From assembly GCF_000161835.1 (NCBI RefSeq), contig NZ_GG697169.2:2484575-2548574 (forward strand): a stretch of DNA of 64,000 bases. Reading direction: 5' to 3'. The notes beneath the pieces were generated by a model that saw only the letters and a program-made list of their open reading frames with translations, was not told where the DNA came from and searched no databases. This stretch comes from Thalassobium sp. R2A62 (GTDB taxonomy: Bacteria; Pseudomonadota; Alphaproteobacteria; Rhodobacterales; Rhodobacteraceae). Positions 53,811-62,457 of this stretch are shown piece after piece (positions within the stretch are counted from its first letter, which is position 1; every line of letters starts with the position of its first letter). The position numbers and the translations under genes are program-made.

Positions 53811-55082
53811 TTAACGGAACAGCGACATGATGGACTGCGGTGCTTGGTTGGCAATCGACAGAGACTGAACGCCCAGCTGCTGCTGAACCTGAAGAGCCTG
53901 AAGACGTGCAGATGTTTCTTCCATATCGGCATCAACCATCGCGCCAATACCTGACTTCAAGCTGTCAGACAGGCTGCTGATGAAAGAGGCCTGGGTTTCA
54001 AGGCGCCCTTCGACGGAACCGAAAGATGCGGCTGCATCAATCGCACCGGTCAGCATGTCTTCGATGGAAGACAGCGCAGTGGCTGGATCAGTGGACACGT
54101 TAATGTCTTCGAGGGATGCCAAACGACCGGATCCACGAGAGACCTCATACGATACACCGATATTGGCCTCGCTTGTCAGGTTCTCAATAGTCAGGGTACC
54201 CGCGGTTGTGAGGTCAAACGCAAAGTCATCCGTAGACAGGCCAGCGTTTTGCATCGCATCCTTGATACCCGTTGCAACAGACGCGTTCGTATCGCCTTCA
54301 CTAACACGGTACGTGCCTTTGATATCACCGATTTGAAGTTCGACTGCGTCACCAACAACCAATCCGTTTGTTTCATTCAAATCCACACCAGCTGTGCTAC
54401 CCTTAAGAGCAGCGGACGCAGCTGCAGCACCACTTGTATCCAGGAACGTGAAACCAGTGATGGTGACTAAATCGGCACCGCCATTCGCCGCAAGCGTTGA
54501 AATGTCTGCTGAACCGGTGCCGGTTCCAGTTGTAATGTCGGTACCAGCCGTCGTGGATAGGTTTTGCGTATCCACACCGATGGAACTGGCTGCAATACCG
54601 CCAGAGCTGTTGCGATCAAGCGATGCTAGGATATCAATACCGGTGTTGCCGTTCGCGTTGCTACCGGTGTTTGAACCATCGACAAGGTTCTGGCCGTTGA
54701 ACTGCGCGGCTCCAACAACAGATTTGATCTGTTCTGTCAGTGCAGAAATGTCGGTTTGCAGCTTGCCGCGGTCAACATTTTCTTCTTGGGCAGCGACGAT
54801 CTTACCTTTGATGTCGGTCAGAAGGTCGGTAACGGTTTCCGCCGCGTTACGGCCAACAGCAACGGTTGATTGGCCAAGGCTAAGGCTGTCGGAAATCGCT
54901 TTGAAACCCTTCACGTCGGCTTCCATCGTCTTGGAAATCGCCCAAACCGCTGCGTTATCTTTAGCAGATGCAACCTCTTTACCCGTCGAAATCATCGATT
55001 GGGTTTTTCCAAGATCGCTATTGATGGATTTGAGGGTTTGAAGCGCAACCATTGCGCCGTTGTTTGTTAGGATACTAGACAT
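53811..55082 (-). CDS. fliC: Flagellin
   Basis: 423 residues. N-terminal D0/D1 helices (MSSILTNNGAMVALQTLKSINSDLGKTQSMISTGKEV... VGAAQFNGQNLVDGS) and the C-terminal block (SGIGAMVDADMEETSARLQALQVQQQLGVQSLSIANQAPQSIMSLF) are typical of alphaproteobacterial flagellins. The Gly/Thr/Asp-rich middle is the filament surface. The only flagellin gene in the window. A non-coding leader of about 195 bases upstream is a plausible FlbT target. Confidence 0.94.
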   Translation of the reverse strand: MSSILTNNGAMVALQTLKSINSDLGKTQSMISTGKEVASAKDNAAVWAISKTMEADVKGFKAISDSLSLGQSTVAVGRNAAETVTDLLTDIKGKIVAAQEENVDRGKLQTDISALTEQIKSVVGAAQFNGQNLVDGSNTGSNANGNTGIDILASLDRNSSGGIAASSIGVDTQNLSTTAGTDITTGTGTGSADISTLAANGGADLVTITGFTFLDTSGAAAASAALKGSTAGVDLNETNGLVVGDAVELQIGDIKGTYRVSEGDTNASVATGIKDAMQNAGLSTDDFAFDLTTAGTLTIENLTSEANIGVSYEVSRGSGRLASLEDINVSTDPATALSSIEDMLTGAIDAAASFGSVEGRLETQASFISSLSDSLKSGIGAMVDADMEETSARLQALQVQQQLGVQSLSIANQAPQSIMSLFR

Positions 55083-55226
55083 GATTTTTCCTTAAAAAGA
55101 GCGCATTTTACGCTGTTAGTGTCGCCCGGTGTCGTGACCGGAATGGGCGTCATTCTGACGAGTGCCGCGATCTTCGAATCGCTGCGCCACCTTTTTGAGA
55201 TGCCCCCTAACGATCGAGTAAAAACC

Positions 55227-55241
55227 CTAATCCTTTGCTAA
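55227..55241 (-). promoter_or_regulatory. CtrA-like box upstream of fliC
   Basis: On the minus strand TTAG-CAAAGGA-TTAG: correct N7 spacing, two mismatches to the CtrA consensus. About 145 bases before the fliC ATG, leaving room for a long mRNA leader. Confidence 0.35.
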
Positions 55242-55278
55242 CAAGGGGTTGGAATAAAAGTGTATCGCCGGCCAATTT

Positions 55279-55623
55279 TTAGGCTTTCAGTTCAAATTTT
55301 GCTGAATTCGTGACAACAGTACTTTTCTCACCACTTGCCGAATAAGTCGCGAGCTCACTCGCGTTCTTACGCACAGACCCCAGACGGCGGTTCACTTGGA
55401 CAATCCCTTCGCGGGAGGCGTTCAATAAAGCGTTATTCTCGATCTGCAGCTTTTTTAGCCGATCTAGTGCATCCACCCCAAAACCTGAGGTATTCTTGAG
55501 GCGCTCGATAACAGCCTCCTTTTCATCAGCGATCCGTTCCATGCGTTCAAAGTCAGCACTTAGAATGGCGAGACGTTCGACTTTTAGCAGTTCTGTGACG
55601 TCTTTGATCAATGTCTCATTCAT
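55279..55623 (-). CDS. FlgN-like flagellar chaperone
   Basis: 114 residues, helical. ETLIKDVTELLKVERLAILSADFERMERIADEKEAVIERLKN is the usual FlgN start; the C-terminal part contains IQVNRRLGSVRK-like sequence. FlgN escorts the junction proteins FlgK and FlgL to the export gate. ATG 55623 overlaps the flgJ-like gene by eight bases. Confidence 0.72.
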   Translation of the reverse strand: MNETLIKDVTELLKVERLAILSADFERMERIADEKEAVIERLKNTSGFGVDALDRLKKLQIENNALLNASREGIVQVNRRLGSVRKNASELATYSASGEKSTVVTNSAKFELKA

Positions 55624-55906
55624 TTTGGGTCCTTTCTGCCAGGGCGTGGAACAATGTTTCCGCCAAGCCAATTCCACCAGCCTCGACCATTTTTTCGGCT
55701 TGGGCCCCCAAAAGAAAAGAGGTGAATTGATCCTCTCCAATGCCGCCACCAAATGATTTTCGCGCGTCACCTGCACCCGCAGCTTTGAGCATTTCGGTCA
55801 AAAAACTGGTCTCTAGTTCCATCGCAGCGGCTTTGAGTGAGACGTCCGATTGACGAGTAGGGTTCTGGAATGTGCTGGTGGCAAGCACTGAGGCTATCTC
55901 TGCCAT
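55616..55906 (-). CDS. flgJ: Rod-binding protein, FlgJ N-domain
   Basis: 96 residues, only the rod-binding half of FlgJ: AAAMELETSFLTEMLKAAG and GGGIGEDQFTSFLLGAQAEKMVEAGGIGLAETLF. No peptidoglycan-hydrolase domain follows. In such lineages that activity is normally supplied by a separate SltF-type enzyme; the candidate here (40911-41588) looks defective. Confidence 0.87.
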   Translation of the reverse strand: MAEIASVLATSTFQNPTRQSDVSLKAAAMELETSFLTEMLKAAGAGDARKSFGGGIGEDQFTSFLLGAQAEKMVEAGGIGLAETLFHALAERTQNE

Positions 55907-55946
55907 AAGCGGTCCTTTCTATTTTTTTCAAATTTGTCTTCGAACG

Positions 55947-55961
55947 GTAAAGATACCGTAA
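55947..55961 (-). promoter_or_regulatory. TTAC-N7-TTAC box between flgJ and fliK
   Basis: On the minus strand TTAC-GGTATCT-TTAC. The spacing fits CtrA, with two mismatches. It also lies within the inverted repeat ACGGTAAAGATACCGT, so another regulator is possible. Confidence 0.3.
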
Positions 55962-56007
55962 CTTTTTTGGTGGAATGTCGGATTGTTCAAAAAAGGGGCG
56001 GCAAGAA

Positions 56008-57315
56008 ATGCAGCAACCAATATACATTTCACAATCTCTTAATGCGTCACCGCGAAGTGGGGTGGGTGTTGAGACGCCGACCGAGGCATCTTTGGAAGAG
56101 GCAGATATTTTTGCAGGGCTGGTTGACGCATTAAAAGTGGTGTCTGAGGATGCTGAAATCGCAGAACCGCAACCTGTGTTGGCTGACGAAGAAGCTGACC
56201 CATTGGCGAAATTGACGGCGGATGAGAATTCCGAGGAAAAAGAGTTGGGTAAGACCACTCTAATCGACGAGCCACTGGCTGTGGCTGTGGCTGTGGCTGG
56301 AGCGGAGCCTGAGCCAAAGAAAAATCACTTAGCACCAGAACGCAGTTTTCCTGCCGACAACTCGACTTTCAAGTCGAGTGACGTAAGCGATTTGGAAGTT
56401 AGTCATACAGTGCTAACGCAGAAGAATGTGCTCGGTAACACTCAAGTCCTAGATGCAAGCGAAGTTCGCGATTTAATTGCGCCGAAAATGTCCAAAAATC
56501 ACGAACAGCGCCAATTGAAGCAATCCTCAGAAACCAATCAAATTTCTGCAAACATCCTGATCGCTAAGAACCCAGAGATTTTGGGACAGGGTAGCGCTGA
56601 AAAAGCACAGTCATTTTTTATTGATTCTACTTCTGTCTCACTTAATCAGTCGCCCGCGGCGGATGATTTTAAAGTGCCCGCTCAATCATCCGCCATTTTG
56701 CCGCAAAACACGCAGCAGGCAATGGCGCCTTCTGTAAGTGAAATGGTATTTGCCAATCCTGTAGAGTCGCAAACTAATCAGATACCTTCAAACTCCCTTA
56801 CTGCGGAGAATGCTGGTATTTTGGGGCAACTTAGTGCCGACAAAGAGCAATCATTTTTTGCGCTTTCGACCTCTGTGTCTGTCGATCAGTCATCTGCGAC
56901 CCGTGGTTTAACAATGTCGCCTCAACCTTCGGTCACGTCATCGCACATCACGCAGCAAGTCGCTGCAGCTATTGCCCAATCATCAGGTGGCTCTATTGAA
57001 ATTACGCTCAACCCAGAACAGCTTGGTAGGGTTCGAGTTCTATTGACGCCGTCGGACAACGGCACGTTGGTGGCGCTGCAATCGGAGCGGCCTGATGTTT
57101 TGGACGCTCTGCGTCGCCACATTGACTTGCTTGCACAGGATCTCGGTGACGCGGGATTTGAAAATCTCGAATTTGACTTCTCTGGTTTTGATAACAGCGA
57201 CGGCGAAGAAGCCGCCGAGGGTGATGGCTCAGACGACGAACAATCGCCAATCCCACTTGCAACGACAACCTACCGGATAAACATATCAGATAGCGGCTTA
57301 GATCTGCGCCTTTAA
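56008..57315 (+). CDS. fliK: Hook-length control protein FliK
   Basis: 435 residues. A long, low-complexity N-terminal part acts as molecular ruler, and the C-terminal Flg_hook domain (SGGSIEITLNPEQLGRVRVLLTPSDNGTLVALQSERPDVLDALRRH, about 328-400) switches FlhB. The ruler part contains two 80-residue tandem repeats. An acidic stretch (DNSDGEEAAEGDGSDDEQS) follows the switch domain. ATG 56008 is chosen because of AAGGGG upstream; ATG 55975 in the same frame is the alternative. flgD follows nine bases later. Confidence 0.9.
   Translation: MQQPIYISQSLNASPRSGVGVETPTEASLEEADIFAGLVDALKVVSEDAEIAEPQPVLADEEADPLAKLTADENSEEKELGKTTLIDEPLAVAVAVAGAEPEPKKNHLAPERSFPADNSTFKSSDVSDLEVSHTVLTQKNVLGNTQVLDASEVRDLIAPKMSKNHEQRQLKQSSETNQISANILIAKNPEILGQGSAEKAQSFFIDSTSVSLNQSPAADDFKVPAQSSAILPQNTQQAMAPSVSEMVFANPVESQTNQIPSNSLTAENAGILGQLSADKEQSFFALSTSVSVDQSSATRGLTMSPQPSVTSSHITQQVAAAIAQSSGGSIEITLNPEQLGRVRVLLTPSDNGTLVALQSERPDVLDALRRHIDLLAQDLGDAGFENLEFDFSGFDNSDGEEAAEGDGSDDEQSPIPLATTTYRINISDSGLDLRL
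56536..56975 (+). repeat. Diverged 240-base tandem duplication inside fliK
   Basis: The segment 56536-56775 (beginning NQISAN, then ILGQGSAEKAQSFF, then TQQAMA) is repeated at 56776-56975 (NQIPSN, ILGQLSADKEQSFF, TQQVAA). The period is exactly 240 bases with no indel between the landmarks, so the frame is kept. Many third positions differ, so the duplication is not recent. Confidence 0.85.
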
Positions 57316-57324
57316 GGAAACCCC

Positions 57325-57987
57325 ATGGATATTTCACAATTACAGTCGCCTGGACAATTAAGCAGCCCGGCTGGCGAACAAATCAAGCCTCAGATCAGTT
57401 CGGATTTTGAGACCTTTCTTAAAATGATGACGGCGCAAATCGAAAATCAAGATCCGCTCGACCCGATAGATTCAGCAGACTACGCTGTTCAACTGGCAAC
57501 GTTCTCATCCGTTGAACAGCAGGTGAAGACCAATGATCTTTTGAGCGCGCTTGGAGGGCAATTACAACTCTCGGGCATGGCAGAAATGGCGGCTTGGGTT
57601 GGCATGGATGCGCGCGCGGTGGCGCCTGGATATTTTGACGGAAGCCCAATTACGATCTGGCCTAAACCTGCTGCTGGTTCTGACAATGTTGAATTAGTTG
57701 TGTCGGATGAAGCTGGGAACGAGGTCTACCGCTCAAGCATTCCGAATGCGGCAGAACCGATCGAATGGGCTGGCGTAATGAGTGATGGTTATCCGGTTGC
57801 TTCTGGGCTCTATTCATTCGAAATCGCCAGCTATTCAAATGACGAAGTTGTATTGAGCGAAAGTCCGGAAATTTACAGCCAAGTTTCCGAAGTGCGAAAC
57901 GAAGGTGGTTTGACGGTCCTCGTCCTTGAAGGTGGTACATTGGTTCCAACGGCATCGGTCACAGGTCTCAAGAATCCAAATACCTAG
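57325..57987 (+). CDS. flgD: Hook cap / hook assembly protein FlgD
   Basis: 220 residues. SSDFETFLKMMTAQIENQDPLDPIDSADYAVQLATFSSVEQQVKTNDLL is the conserved FlgD N-terminal block; the rest forms the FlgD Ig/tudor-like domains (ELVVSDEAGNEVYR, GLYSFEIASY). It caps the growing hook. Its TAG stop shares CTAG with the opposing ubiB. Confidence 0.94.
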   Translation: MDISQLQSPGQLSSPAGEQIKPQISSDFETFLKMMTAQIENQDPLDPIDSADYAVQLATFSSVEQQVKTNDLLSALGGQLQLSGMAEMAAWVGMDARAVAPGYFDGSPITIWPKPAAGSDNVELVVSDEAGNEVYRSSIPNAAEPIEWAGVMSDGYPVASGLYSFEIASYSNDEVVLSESPEIYSQVSEVRNEGGLTVLVLEGGTLVPTASVTGLKNPNT

Positions 57988-59513
57988 ATCATATAACCCA
58001 GCACAAGACCGCCAAATACGAGCGCACCACCCAATGCCATCCAAACGAGCGGCATATATAATTTTGTGGGCTTAGCTGCCTCTTGTGGTGTCTTTGCTTG
58101 GATCAGCGCATCCTCTGCCATTTGAGGCAATAGCGGACCAAATCGGGCCAAGACGCGTGCGGTCTTGACCAGGTCAGTGACGAGGGCTTTTGGCCCAATA
58201 CTTTCCTTGATGTAATCTTGAACGACGGGCTGTGCTACAGACCAAATATTGATCTGTGGATTCATCGACCTTGCAACTCCTTCGACAACAACCATCGTTC
58301 GTTGCAGCAAAATGAGTTCGGTTCGCGTCTCCATTCCAAACCGCTCGGTGACCTCAAAGAGATAGCTGAGCAACCGGCCCATTGAAATCTGCGTCGCATC
58401 CATCCCAAAAATAGGCTCACCGACAGCACGCAAAGCCTGCGCAAATTCATCGATGTCACGATCAGCTGGTACGTATCCCGCTTCGAAGTGAACTTCTGCA
58501 ACGCGACGGTAGTCGCGACGAATAAAGCCAAAGAGGATCTCGGCATAGACACGTCGTGTGAAGGGATCGATTCGCCCCATGATGCCAAAGTCATAGGCGA
58601 TGATGTCGCCATTGGGTGCGATTTTTAGATTGCCTTGGTGCATGTCTGCGTGAAACAGGCCATCTCGCAGGGCATGCTGCAAAAACAGAGTGAGGACCCG
58701 CTCACTGAGAACTTGCCGGTCATGACCAGCCGCATCAATTGTGTCATTGTCGCCTGAATTGACACCCTCGGCCCAGCCAAGGGTCATAATGGTTTTGCCA
58801 GATAGGGACCACTTGACCTTTGGCAGCTGAAACCCAGGGTCGTCCTGTGTGTTGGCCGCAAATTCCGAAGCCGCCGAACTCTCTAGTCGCAGATCCAGCT
58901 CGCCCTTTACCGTGTCTTCAAAGTGTTCGATCACATCGAGCGGCTTGAGGCGCCGTGAGGCAGGAGAAAGCACCTCGACCATTTTGGCTGCAAAATAAAA
59001 CGCATCAATGTCTTTGCGAAAGGCACGTTCGATATTGGGTCGCAAGACTTTGACTGCGACCTCTTCACTCGTGTCGTGCAGCGTCGCACGATGAACCTGT
59101 GCAATCGAGGCAGCAGCGACTGGTTCGGAAAAGCTCGAGAAGATATCGTCGACGTTGATGTCGAGTTCTTCTTCGACCATCTGCCGCGCAACACCGAGCG
59201 AAAACGGTGGAAGCTTGTCCTGCAAGACACGCAGTTGGATCGCGAGTTCGTCGCCAACAACATCAGGTCGTGTCGACAGAACTTGCCCCAGTTTTATGTA
59301 GGCAGGTCCAAGTGCGGTAAGCGCGCGTGTCGCTGGGGGCATCGAGGTATCCCCCTTGAAGCCCAGCCATTGAAATGGCCAACACAGTCCCTTGGCCACC
59401 ACTCGAAGAGGCATCGGCGCATCCATCGCATCGAGCACAATGTTCATGGCACCGGTTCGTTCCAGCGTGGCTCCTGTCCGGATCAGTCGCCAAATATTGT
59501 GCGGACCGCGCAC
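57984..59513 (-). CDS. ubiB: UbiB family ubiquinone biosynthesis protein (ABC1 kinase-like)
   Basis: 509 residues. The UbiB/COQ8 KxGQ motif is in PAYIKLGQVLSTRPDVVG, the atypical A-rich loop in PVAAASIAQVHRA, the nucleotide-binding lysine in EVAVKVLRP, and HADMHQGNL and AYDFGIMG are the catalytic loop and metal site. Two C-terminal membrane helices (from LYMPLVWMALGG) anchor it. An ATPase supporting the ubiquinone-synthesis complex. It starts at GTG 59513, directly behind the ubiE TAA (TAAGTG). Confidence 0.94.
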   Translation of the reverse strand: MRGPHNIWRLIRTGATLERTGAMNIVLDAMDAPMPLRVVAKGLCWPFQWLGFKGDTSMPPATRALTALGPAYIKLGQVLSTRPDVVGDELAIQLRVLQDKLPPFSLGVARQMVEEELDINVDDIFSSFSEPVAAASIAQVHRATLHDTSEEVAVKVLRPNIERAFRKDIDAFYFAAKMVEVLSPASRRLKPLDVIEHFEDTVKGELDLRLESSAASEFAANTQDDPGFQLPKVKWSLSGKTIMTLGWAEGVNSGDNDTIDAAGHDRQVLSERVLTLFLQHALRDGLFHADMHQGNLKIAPNGDIIAYDFGIMGRIDPFTRRVYAEILFGFIRRDYRRVAEVHFEAGYVPADRDIDEFAQALRAVGEPIFGMDATQISMGRLLSYLFEVTERFGMETRTELILLQRTMVVVEGVARSMNPQINIWSVAQPVVQDYIKESIGPKALVTDLVKTARVLARFGPLLPQMAEDALIQAKTPQEAAKPTKLYMPLVWMALGGALVFGGLVLGYMI

Positions 59514-60266
59514 TTAGACTTTCCAACCTGAATGAAGCGCCGCAATTCCCAGCGAGAGATTGCGATATTTGGCGTTGGCAAATCCAGCGTCGCGGACCAT
59601 CCCCAAGAATGTTTCTTGGTCGGGGAAGTTGCGGATAGATTCGACGAGGTACTGATAGCTTGCGCTGTCATTGGCGATCAGTTTGCCCATGCGAGGGATC
59701 ACATTGAATGAATACAGGTCATAGGCCTTTTGCATCATGTCATTGGGCAATTGGCTGAATTCCAGAACCATGAGCCGCCCACCCGGCCGCAACACCCGAT
59801 ACGCCTCGCTCAGGGCTTCTTGGGGGCGGGTCACATTCCGAATGCCAAACGAAATCGTATAGACGTCAAATGTGTTATCTTCGAACGGCAGGTTCATTGC
59901 GTCGCCGGTAACCCAATCGAGGCTCGCCGACATCTGTTCGGCTTCGGCGCGCTTGCGCCCCTCCACCAACATCGATTCTGTGAGATCGAGCACGGTGGCA
60001 TGACCGGATCCGGCACGACCCAAAAATTTGAACGAAATGTCTCCAGTGCCACCGGCGACGTCCAGCAGGCTTTGACCCAGGCGCGGGGCCAACCAATCCA
60101 TCATCGCTTCTTTCCAGATGCGGTGGATGCCAACAGACATAACGTCGTTCATAATGTCATACTTCGACGCAACTGATGAAAAGACACCTTGAACGCGGCC
60201 AGCCTTTTCCGTCTCGGCGACGGTTTCGAACCCAAAATGCGTGGTGTTGTCTAATTTCTCGGTCAT
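59514..60266 (-). CDS. ubiE: Ubiquinone/menaquinone C-methyltransferase
   Basis: 250 residues. SAM-binding [16 protein letters not shown] and the family signatures [34 protein letters not shown] and [16 protein letters not shown] are complete. It methylates the benzoquinone ring of the ubiquinone precursor. ATG 60266 ([16 protein letters not shown]) corresponds to the usual start; ATG 60284 adds six residues. Divergent from mutM. Confidence 0.96.
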   Translation of the reverse strand: MTEKLDNTTHFGFETVAETEKAGRVQGVFSSVASKYDIMNDVMSVGIHRIWKEAMMDWLAPRLGQSLLDVAGGTGDISFKFLGRAGSGHATVLDLTESMLVEGRKRAEAEQMSASLDWVTGDAMNLPFEDNTFDVYTISFGIRNVTRPQEALSEAYRVLRPGGRLMVLEFSQLPNDMMQKAYDLYSFNVIPRMGKLIANDSASYQYLVESIRNFPDQETFLGMVRDAGFANAKYRNLSLGIAALHSGWKV

Positions 60267-60351
60267 AGGTCTTGCAGCCTTCATGTTCTGGGCTTTGTTA
60301 TAAGCCGCTTAGGCCCCGATACAACGCCCCCTGTTAGAGAGGAAGTATGCA

Positions 60352-61203
60352 TTGCCCGAATTACCAGAGGTCGAGACGGTTCGTCGCGGGCTAATCCCCG
60401 CAATGGAAGGCCGCAGAATCTTCCGTGCTGACGTGCGCAGGCCTGATTTGCGATGGCCGTTCCCCAAAAATATGGCTGACCGACTGACTGGCAAAACGAT
60501 CGAGAGGCTGCGGCGACGTTCGAAATATGTGCTTGCAGATCTCTCAAGCGGAGAGACACTGATCATTCATCTGGGCATGTCGGGCCGAATGTTGATCTCT
60601 GGCGATCAGTTGGGTGTCTTCCACTCTGAACATCCTGCGCCGGAAAAACACGATCACGTCGTCTTTGATATGGAGGGTGGCGCGCGGGTCACGTTTAACG
60701 ATGCGCGCCGCTTTGGCGCGATGGATTTGGCGGAAACTGCAACGCTCGAGGACCATTGGTTGATCAAACCCATCGGACCAGAGCCGTTAGGCAATCAATT
60801 CGACGCAGCCTATCTGGTCGACCGGCTCAAGACCAAAAATAGCCCGATCAAATCGGTGCTTTTGGACCAGCGCATCGTCGCGGGACTGGGCAACATCTAT
60901 GTGTGCGAAGTTCTGTTCAGGGCTGGCATCCACCCCGCACGCAAGGCGGCGAAGTTATCTAAGGCACGGATCGAATCGTTGGTGCCCATTATTCGCGATG
61001 TTTTGTCCGAAGCGATCGATGCTGGGGGATCCAGCCTCAAAGATTACCGCCAGGCAGATGGTGAATTGGGCTATTTTCAACACACGTTCCGGGTCTACGA
61101 TCAGGAAGGAAATCCATGTAGTGCCGTAGGTTGCGGCTCGACAATAAAGCGGATCGTCCAGTCTGGGCGATCATCGTTCTATTGCCCGACTTGTCAAAGA
61201 TAG
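60352..61203 (+). CDS. mutM: Formamidopyrimidine-DNA glycosylase
   Basis: 283 residues. The mature N-terminus must be Pro-Glu ([13 protein letters not shown]), as Pro1 is the nucleophile on 8-oxoguanine, so the start is TTG 60352, although an out-of-frame ATG lies at 60347. GAGAGGAAG lies upstream. [31 protein letters not shown] (H2TH) and a C-terminal zinc finger (CSAVGC, CPTC) follow. It repairs oxidised purines. Confidence 0.96.
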   Translation: MPELPEVETVRRGLIPAMEGRRIFRADVRRPDLRWPFPKNMADRLTGKTIERLRRRSKYVLADLSSGETLIIHLGMSGRMLISGDQLGVFHSEHPAPEKHDHVVFDMEGGARVTFNDARRFGAMDLAETATLEDHWLIKPIGPEPLGNQFDAAYLVDRLKTKNSPIKSVLLDQRIVAGLGNIYVCEVLFRAGIHPARKAAKLSKARIESLVPIIRDVLSEAIDAGGSSLKDYRQADGELGYFQHTFRVYDQEGNPCSAVGCGSTIKRIVQSGRSSFYCPTCQR

Positions 61204-61266
61204 CTTGATCCGCCCGTTCGTTGAGTCCATCACTGGACCCTCGTTTTGTAAAAATACGGAGCCAGC

Positions 61267-62043
61267 ATGGCCTTTGAGACCATTATCGTAGAAACCGCCG
61301 ACCACGTGGCATTGATCACGTTGAACCGGCCAGATGCGCTGAATGCACTCAACTCTCAGCTGATGACAGAACTCGCGACTGCAGTGACGGAAGCGAACCA
61401 GAACGACAAAGTGCGCTGCATCGTGATCACTGGCTCGGATAAGGCGTTTGCGGCAGGTGCCGATGTGGCCGAAATGGCCAACAAAGGTTTTGTCGATATG
61501 TACGCCGAGGATTTCTTTGCTGCGCAAACCCGTGATTTCATGGCTGTCCGCAAGCCAATCATCGCGGCTGTAGCTGGTTATGCGTTAGGTGGTGGATGCG
61601 AATTGGCCATGATGTGTGATTTCATAATCGCGGCCGATACAGCCAAGTTTGGTCAACCAGAAATCAATCTAGGTGTTGTCGCCGGTATCGGTGGCACCCA
61701 GCGCCTGACCCGTTTTGTCGGCAAGTCCAAATCCATGGATATGCATTTGACTGGCCGCTTTATGGACGCGGAAGAGGCCGAACGCTCTGGTCTGGTCTCA
61801 CGTGTCGTGCCCGCAAAGAAGCTGAAAGAAGAAGCTTTGGCGACGGCCCACAAGATCGTCGAGAAATCCGCTCTTGCGACAATGGCAGTCAAAGAATCGG
61901 TGAACCGCAGCTACGAGACGACGCTGGCCGAGGGAATCAACTTTGAACGCCGAATTTTCCAAGCGCTTTTCGCCACTGAGGACCAAGCCGAAGGCATGAA
62001 TGCCTTTGTTGAGAAACGTCAGGCGCAATTCCGCGGCAAATAA
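61267..62043 (+). CDS. Enoyl-CoA hydratase
   Basis: 258 residues. Crotonase fold: AAGADVAEM and [17 protein letters not shown] form the oxyanion hole; [20 protein letters not shown] carries the two catalytic glutamates. It hydrates trans-2-enoyl-CoA in fatty-acid beta-oxidation or related acyl-CoA degradation. CGGAG precedes the ATG. Located between mutM and rpsT, its common position in Rhodobacterales. Confidence 0.93.
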   Translation: MAFETIIVETADHVALITLNRPDALNALNSQLMTELATAVTEANQNDKVRCIVITGSDKAFAAGADVAEMANKGFVDMYAEDFFAAQTRDFMAVRKPIIAAVAGYALGGGCELAMMCDFIIAADTAKFGQPEINLGVVAGIGGTQRLTRFVGKSKSMDMHLTGRFMDAEEAERSGLVSRVVPAKKLKEEALATAHKIVEKSALATMAVKESVNRSYETTLAEGINFERRIFQALFATEDQAEGMNAFVEKRQAQFRGK

Positions 62044-62056
62044 GGGTTTGTCCCTG

Positions 62057-62085
62057 TTGACAGACGGACGAGTCGGGCCTAGAGA
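62057..62085 (+). promoter_or_regulatory. Predicted rpsT promoter
   Basis: TTGACA (62057-62062), a 17-base spacer and TAGAGA (62080-62085, three of six matches to TATAAT) lie 45 bases before the rpsT ATG. The perfect -35 hexamer is the main support. Confidence 0.45.
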
Positions 62086-62129
62086 CGCGGTTCAGAATTC
62101 ACGAACCCGAACGATGGGAAATCGAACAC

Positions 62130-62393
62130 ATGGCTAATACGCCCCAAGCTAAAAAACGCGCTCGTCAGAACGAAGCCCGTTTCCAAGTTAACAAAGCGCG
62201 CCGTTCGCGCATCCGCACCTACCTGCGTAAGGTCGAAGAAGCGATTGCTTCTGGCGACAAAGACGCAGCAACGTCGGCACTTCGTGCCGCTCAGCCTGAG
62301 CTGATGCGCGGTGTGACCAAAGGTGTTTACCACAAGAATACAGTCGCTCGCAAAATGTCGCGCCTGTCTTCGCGGGTCAAAGCGATCGGTTAA
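62130..62393 (+). CDS. rpsT: Small ribosomal subunit protein S20
   Basis: 87 residues, standard. [39 protein letters not shown] and [25 protein letters not shown] are unmistakable. It binds the 5' domain of 16S rRNA. Monocistronic: own promoter upstream and a clear terminator 26 bases downstream. Confidence 0.97.
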   Translation: MANTPQAKKRARQNEARFQVNKARRSRIRTYLRKVEEAIASGDKDAATSALRAAQPELMRGVTKGVYHKNTVARKMSRLSSRVKAIG

Positions 62394-62419
62394 GTCGGCA
62401 TTTTTGCCGCAATTGATTT

Positions 62420-62457
62420 GAAAGAGCGCGCCTAGCCGGTGCGCTCTTTCGTATTTT
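62420..62457 (+). terminator. Rho-independent terminator of rpsT
   Basis: GAAAGAGCGC (62420-62429) pairs perfectly with GCGCTCTTTC (62441-62450), loop of 11 bases, then GTATTTT. Confidence 0.85.
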
